NCBI GenBank assembly: GCA_040404065.1
Contig: JBBAJM010000002.1
Direction: 5' to 3' (one strand)
Source of the DNA: Fontibacterium sp040404065
GTDB taxonomy: Bacteria > Pseudomonadota > Alphaproteobacteria > Pelagibacterales > Pelagibacteraceae
DNA length: 34,254 nucleotides
The notes under the pieces were generated by a model, which saw only the letters and a list, made by a program, of their open reading frames with translations, ran no database searches and was not told where the DNA came from. This document shows, one piece after another, positions 33,124 to 34,254 of the stretch. A program made the translations under genes and the position numbers. Numbering within the stretch: position 1 is the first letter of the stretch; the number at the start of each line of letters is the position of its first letter.

Positions 33124-34074
33124 ATGAACAATACATCTATTTTTACAAATACAATTGAAGAATTTTTAGATGAACCTAACACTTTAGAATCTTTAGATGA
33201 CCATAACCCTTTAGATGACCATAACCCTTTAGATGACATTTTAGATGACGATGACCTTTTAGATGAACCTATCAGTGAACCTTTAGATGAACCTATTAAT
33301 AAAAAAATTTTGAAAAGCAAATACGAATGGGAACCTTTATCAGATATTTGGGTTGAAAAATTATTATCTAATAATTTTTTTATAAAAAATGACTCTTATT
33401 CTATTTCTATAGAAAATGCTTTATCAAATGCTGGATTTAAAACAACTAAAAATACATTATGTAAATATATATCTAAATATATTAATAGTTTAAGTATAAT
33501 AGATTTTTCGCAAATAATTAAAGATTATAGATTAAAATATAAAAATTCAATAAACATAGGAAATTGGGATCCATATTCTGTAGTTAATAAAAAAGATTTT
33601 ATAAAAATAATAAAAGGAAAGGATTTTTTCTTTCAACCAGACCATACAACATTATATTTAATATCAAATTCGTTAAAAATAAATATAGTCGTTCTCTACA
33701 GTGATTATTCTATCTTTTTTACAAATAATAAACAAATTGATTTGACACCAAAAATGACAATGCTTTACAGTTCAAATGAAATTAATTTAAACTTATGTGA
33801 CGATTTAGAAAATAACAGTTATTACTTTCCATTAGGGCTTAAAAATAAAAATAAAATAAAAACATCATTTTTATATTCTAATTTGCATAAATATAAAGAA
33901 ATATTAAACTTGTTGGATACATCTAAATTATTGGAAAGTCATACAATGAATGCTACACGCGTTAGTGGTTCATTAAATGATATTATAAATTATATAGAAG
34001 ATAAAATGAAAATGTCTTTATCTAATAATGATAAAAAAATAGTATTTAAATTATTAGTTGAAAAAATTAATTAA
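33124..34074 (+). CDS. Hypothetical protein, possible catalytically inactive OTU-like fold, with Asp/Glu/Pro repeat N terminus
   Basis: A 316-aa protein. Residues about 12-60 are an acidic Leu-Asp-Glu/Asp-Pro low-complexity tract (LDEPIS, LDDHNP). The middle, SDIWVEKLLSNNFFIKNDSY then SISIENALSNAG and later WDPYSVVNKKDFIKIIKG with LYLISNSLKINIVVLYS, has the order seen in OTU-type cysteine proteases. In an OTU, a G-D-x-x-C-x-F-x-A motif would come first and a W-G/D-based strand later. Here the Cys position reads Y/S (NDSYSISIEN), so any deubiquitinase activity is unlikely. The assignment is tentative. It could also be an unrelated hypothetical. The stop overlaps that of the convergent gene at 34071 by 3 bp. 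Confidence 0.7.
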   Translation: MNNTSIFTNTIEEFLDEPNTLESLDDHNPLDDHNPLDDILDDDDLLDEPISEPLDEPINKKILKSKYEWEPLSDIWVEKLLSNNFFIKNDSYSISIENALSNAGFKTTKNTLCKYISKYINSLSIIDFSQIIKDYRLKYKNSINIGNWDPYSVVNKKDFIKIIKGKDFFFQPDHTTLYLISNSLKINIVVLYSDYSIFFTNNKQIDLTPKMTMLYSSNEINLNLCDDLENNSYYFPLGLKNKNKIKTSFLYSNLHKYKEILNLLDTSKLLESHTMNATRVSGSLNDIINYIEDKMKMSLSNNDKKIVFKLLVEKIN

Positions 34075-34254
34075 AGAGACAACGTAGTTTGACGGCATCT
34101 CATCCCATATCTCATCCCACATCCCATTCTCCTACACATAGGACAATATTTACCACCTTTTAAAAGACTTTTCTTTTTTATAGATTTCTTTTTAGAAAGA
34201 CGTTTTTTAGACATACGTTTTTTAGACATACGTTTTTTAGACATACGTTTTTTA
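34071..34254 (-). CDS. Very basic repeat protein, C-terminal part (runs off the right edge)
   Basis: The minus frame is open from the right edge to the TAA at 34073-34071, giving about 60 residues of a partial protein. It starts with KKRMSKKRMSKKRMSKKRLS, a 15-bp tandem repeat (34194-34254). It continues through a Lys-rich stretch to GGKYCPMCRRMGCGMRYGMR, a Cys-rich C-terminal segment (C-x2-C and later Cys) that may bind zinc. The KKRMS repeats look like nucleic-acid-binding basic tails. The start and full length are outside the window. Confidence 0.7.
   Translation of the reverse strand, partial: KKRMSKKRMSKKRMSKKRLSKKKSIKKKSLLKGGKYCPMCRRMGCGMRYGMRCRQTTLSL

Overview
The window is a very AT-rich, densely packed piece of a large DNA virus genome. 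It most probably comes from Nucleocytoviricota, order Imitervirales (Mimiviridae-like). Diagnostic content seen directly: a MutS7-type mismatch-repair protein with a C-terminal HNH nuclease, a D5-type primase-helicase, a PCNA sliding clamp, a VV-A18-type DEAH helicase, TFIIS, an Erv1-type thiol oxidase, a double-jelly-roll capsid paralogue, and the mimivirus early promoter octamer AAAATTGA upstream of two genes. There are no rRNA or tRNA genes that I can see, no CRISPR array and no recognisable IS element. A species cannot be named from the sequence.

Layout. 1-375: start of a Thr/Asn/Ser-rich fibre-like protein running off the left edge (minus). 551-4930: MutS7, a small MutS-domain-I-like protein (minus), and a membrane protein whose paralogue lies at 26303-27154. 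5052-9611: a Lon-type AAA+ ATPase fused to a carbohydrate-binding-like module, a membrane protein with a repeat-derived N terminus, Erv1 oxidase, a conserved-looking hypothetical, and a zinc-finger protein. 9612-10270: a mostly non-coding stretch with hairpins and a possible decayed ORF. 10271-15826: dCMP deaminase, a coiled-coil protein, an asparagine synthetase lacking its glutaminase cysteine, and a repeat-rich protein. 15841-18774: Hsp20, TFIIS and PCNA, separated by arrays of tandem and palindromic repeats. 18775-24285: probable virion or DNA-associated proteins (an AT-hook/polyQ protein, a very basic protein, two small membrane proteins and a large probable structural protein). 24286-28823: A18-type helicase, the second membrane paralogue, an NFACT-R mini-protein, and a capsid protein. 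28892-34254: a repeat-containing protein, D5 primase-helicase, a small D5-C-terminus/NUMOD1-like protein, a possible inactive OTU-like protein, and the end of a basic Lys/Arg-repeat protein.

How the genes fit together. Replication and repair (D5, PCNA, MutS7), nucleotide supply (dCMP deaminase), viral transcription (TFIIS, A18 helicase), disulfide formation and folding in the virus factory (Erv1, Hsp20), and virion proteins are mixed together on both strands. This is usual for the group.

The most striking feature is the repeat landscape. (i) A dispersed palindromic element built around GGTACC (core GCAAGGTACCTTGC, flanked by GTCGTTAGACG / TCTAACGAAG-like arms) is inserted in frame inside at least four protein genes and also sits between genes. 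It has been amplified as a 33-bp tandem array in one gene. (ii) A second family of A/T hairpins (ACTTTTTTTTTAAAAAAGT with GGTTAC/GTAACC flanks) lies at gene ends, including a perfect 49-bp inverted repeat after PCNA. (iii) A third hairpin family built on AAGCTTTTT/AAAAAGCTT forms an array between two convergent genes. All six assembly gaps (each exactly 100 N) fall inside tandem repeats. Three of them split genes that I have rejoined across the gap.
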